From Thiomonas sp. (GTDB lineage Bacteria > Pseudomonadota > Gammaproteobacteria > Burkholderiales > Burkholderiaceae_C), in assembly GCA_028706735.1 (NCBI GenBank), contig JAQTVS010000007.1, forward strand, positions 1 to 21,816: DNA of 21,816 nucleotides, read 5' to 3'. Numbering within the stretch: position 1 is the first letter of the stretch; each line of letters starts with the position of its first letter. Of the stretch, positions 21,122-21,816 are shown piece by piece. Below the pieces are notes generated by a model that worked only from the letters and a program-made list of their open reading frames with translations, searched no databases and had not been told where the DNA came from. Position numbers and translations under genes: made by a program.

Positions 21122-21814
21122 ATGAGTGCTGTGCTTGAGACCCCAAACCCCACCCTGCTGCGTGCCGACTTTTCCCGCGCCGAGGTGGTGGACACCAACA
21201 CCCTGCCGTGGGTGGATTCGCCTGCGGCTGGCGTGCAGCGCAGATTGATTGAGCGCGACGGCGGCGAAGCGGCGCGCGCCACCTCGGTGGTGCGCTATGC
21301 GCCGGGGGCGCGTTTTGATGCGCACACCCATCCGCTGGGCGAGGAAATCCTGGTGCTGCAAGGCACGTTTGCCGACGAGCATGGCGTCTATCCGACGGGC
21401 ACTTATCTGAAGAATCCACCGGGCTCCAGTCACGCGCCGTTCACCGTGCGCGGCTGCACCTTGCTGGTGAAACTGCGCCACATGCAGCCCGACGACAGTG
21501 AACGGGTGGTGATCCACACCCACCAGACGCCCTGGATCCCCGGACTGGTGCAGGGACTGAGCGTCAAGCCCCTGTCCGACTTTGGCGGCGAGCACACCGC
21601 GCTGGTGCATTGGGCGCCAGGCACTGTGTTCACCGCGCACCGCCACTGGGGTGGGGAGGAAATCTATGTGATCGAAGGCATCTTCCAGGATGAGCATGGC
21701 CGCTACCCCTGCGGCGCCTGGATGCGCAGCCCGCACTTGAGCCAGCACGCGCCTTTCAGCAAGGAAGGCTGCACCATTTTCGTCAAGGTGGGACACTTGC
21801 CGGAACACGGCTGA
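21122..21814 (+). CDS. Bicupin protein (ChrR-like cupin domains)
   Basis: 230 residues made of two cupin domains. Domain 1 has HTHPLGEEILVLQGTFADEH (His68, His70, Glu-containing motif 1) and PGSSHAPF (motif 2); domain 2 has HRHWGGEEIYVIEGIFQDEH (His173, His175) and QHAPFSKEGCTIFVKVGHL. The two halves align closely, so they arose by internal duplication, and both keep metal ligands. The HxHxxGEE and SHAPF patterns are those of the cupin half of the ChrR anti-sigma factor, but the N-terminal zinc-binding anti-sigma domain is absent. No function can be assigned with confidence. No strong ribosome site precedes ATG 21122. The window ends 2 bp after the stop. Confidence 0.9.
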   Translation: MSAVLETPNPTLLRADFSRAEVVDTNTLPWVDSPAAGVQRRLIERDGGEAARATSVVRYAPGARFDAHTHPLGEEILVLQGTFADEHGVYPTGTYLKNPPGSSHAPFTVRGCTLLVKLRHMQPDDSERVVIHTHQTPWIPGLVQGLSVKPLSDFGGEHTALVHWAPGTVFTAHRHWGGEEIYVIEGIFQDEHGRYPCGAWMRSPHLSQHAPFSKEGCTIFVKVGHLPEHG

Positions 21815-21816
21815 AA

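Noticed and set aside
19604..21808. 734-codon open frame on the minus strand
   Set aside because: It is antisense to the diguanylate cyclase and bicupin genes, whose motifs are clear, and its product is a Gln/His/Arg-rich shadow.
21122..21814. ChrR anti-sigma factor
   Set aside because: The N-terminal zinc-binding anti-sigma domain is missing and no ECF sigma factor gene is adjacent; only the cupin part resembles ChrR.

Overview
This is a high-GC stretch of chromosome from a proteobacterium, most likely a betaproteobacterium of the order Burkholderiales (a Thiomonas-like genome is my best guess). The call rests on gene content: FmdB–DUF502–aspS in a row, type II secretion genes with gspC divergent from gspG/gspH, a cytochrome c', a TupABC tungstate transporter, a SWIB-domain protein and malate synthase A. 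No rRNA, tRNA, CRISPR array, transposase or phage gene was seen.

Layout. 1-828: a gene-free mosaic of GC-rich hairpin repeats. 865-2892: T2SS genes gspH and gspG (minus) and divergent gspC (plus). 3051-5963: FmdB zinc ribbon, DUF502 membrane protein and aspS, co-oriented. 5964-6368: a lower-GC gap with one more repeat copy. 6369-7484: a class I DAHP synthase, converging on a tungstate ABC transporter (permease, ATPase, binding protein; minus, 7491-9735). 9929-13989: a MocR-type regulator (minus), divergent from a truncated DMT transporter, a PLP aminotransferase and a PhzF-like protein. 14038-14511: cytochrome c' (minus). 14929-15944: SWIB protein and a secreted PLD-type nuclease. 15945-16190: another repeat array. 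16297-21814: TlpA-like thioredoxin, a LysR regulator divergent from malate synthase A, a membrane diguanylate cyclase and a bicupin.

The most striking content is the repeat family. Sixteen recognisable copies (plus one degenerate), all in the same orientation, share the core TTGGGACGGCCCGGC. The core is flanked by two arms that differ between loci but usually stay complementary to each other (GCCCCGCC/GGCGGGGC, TCAAGGAAAC/GTTTCCTTGA, GCTCAGCC/GGCTGAGC, CTCGCC/GGCGAG). One copy sits in frame inside the PhzF-like gene as an exact 84-bp (28-codon) insertion flanked by a short direct repeat; its inner arm is the complement of that repeat. Three intact copies and one degenerate copy sit in frame in the 5' end of gspH, repeating the prepilin-peptidase motif residues GFTL four times. 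The elements therefore look like a mobile hairpin that enters genes without breaking frame and carries a stem matched to its target. No enzyme that could move it is encoded here.

The remaining genes are ordinary core and accessory metabolism. All assignments come from reading motifs by eye; no database search was possible.
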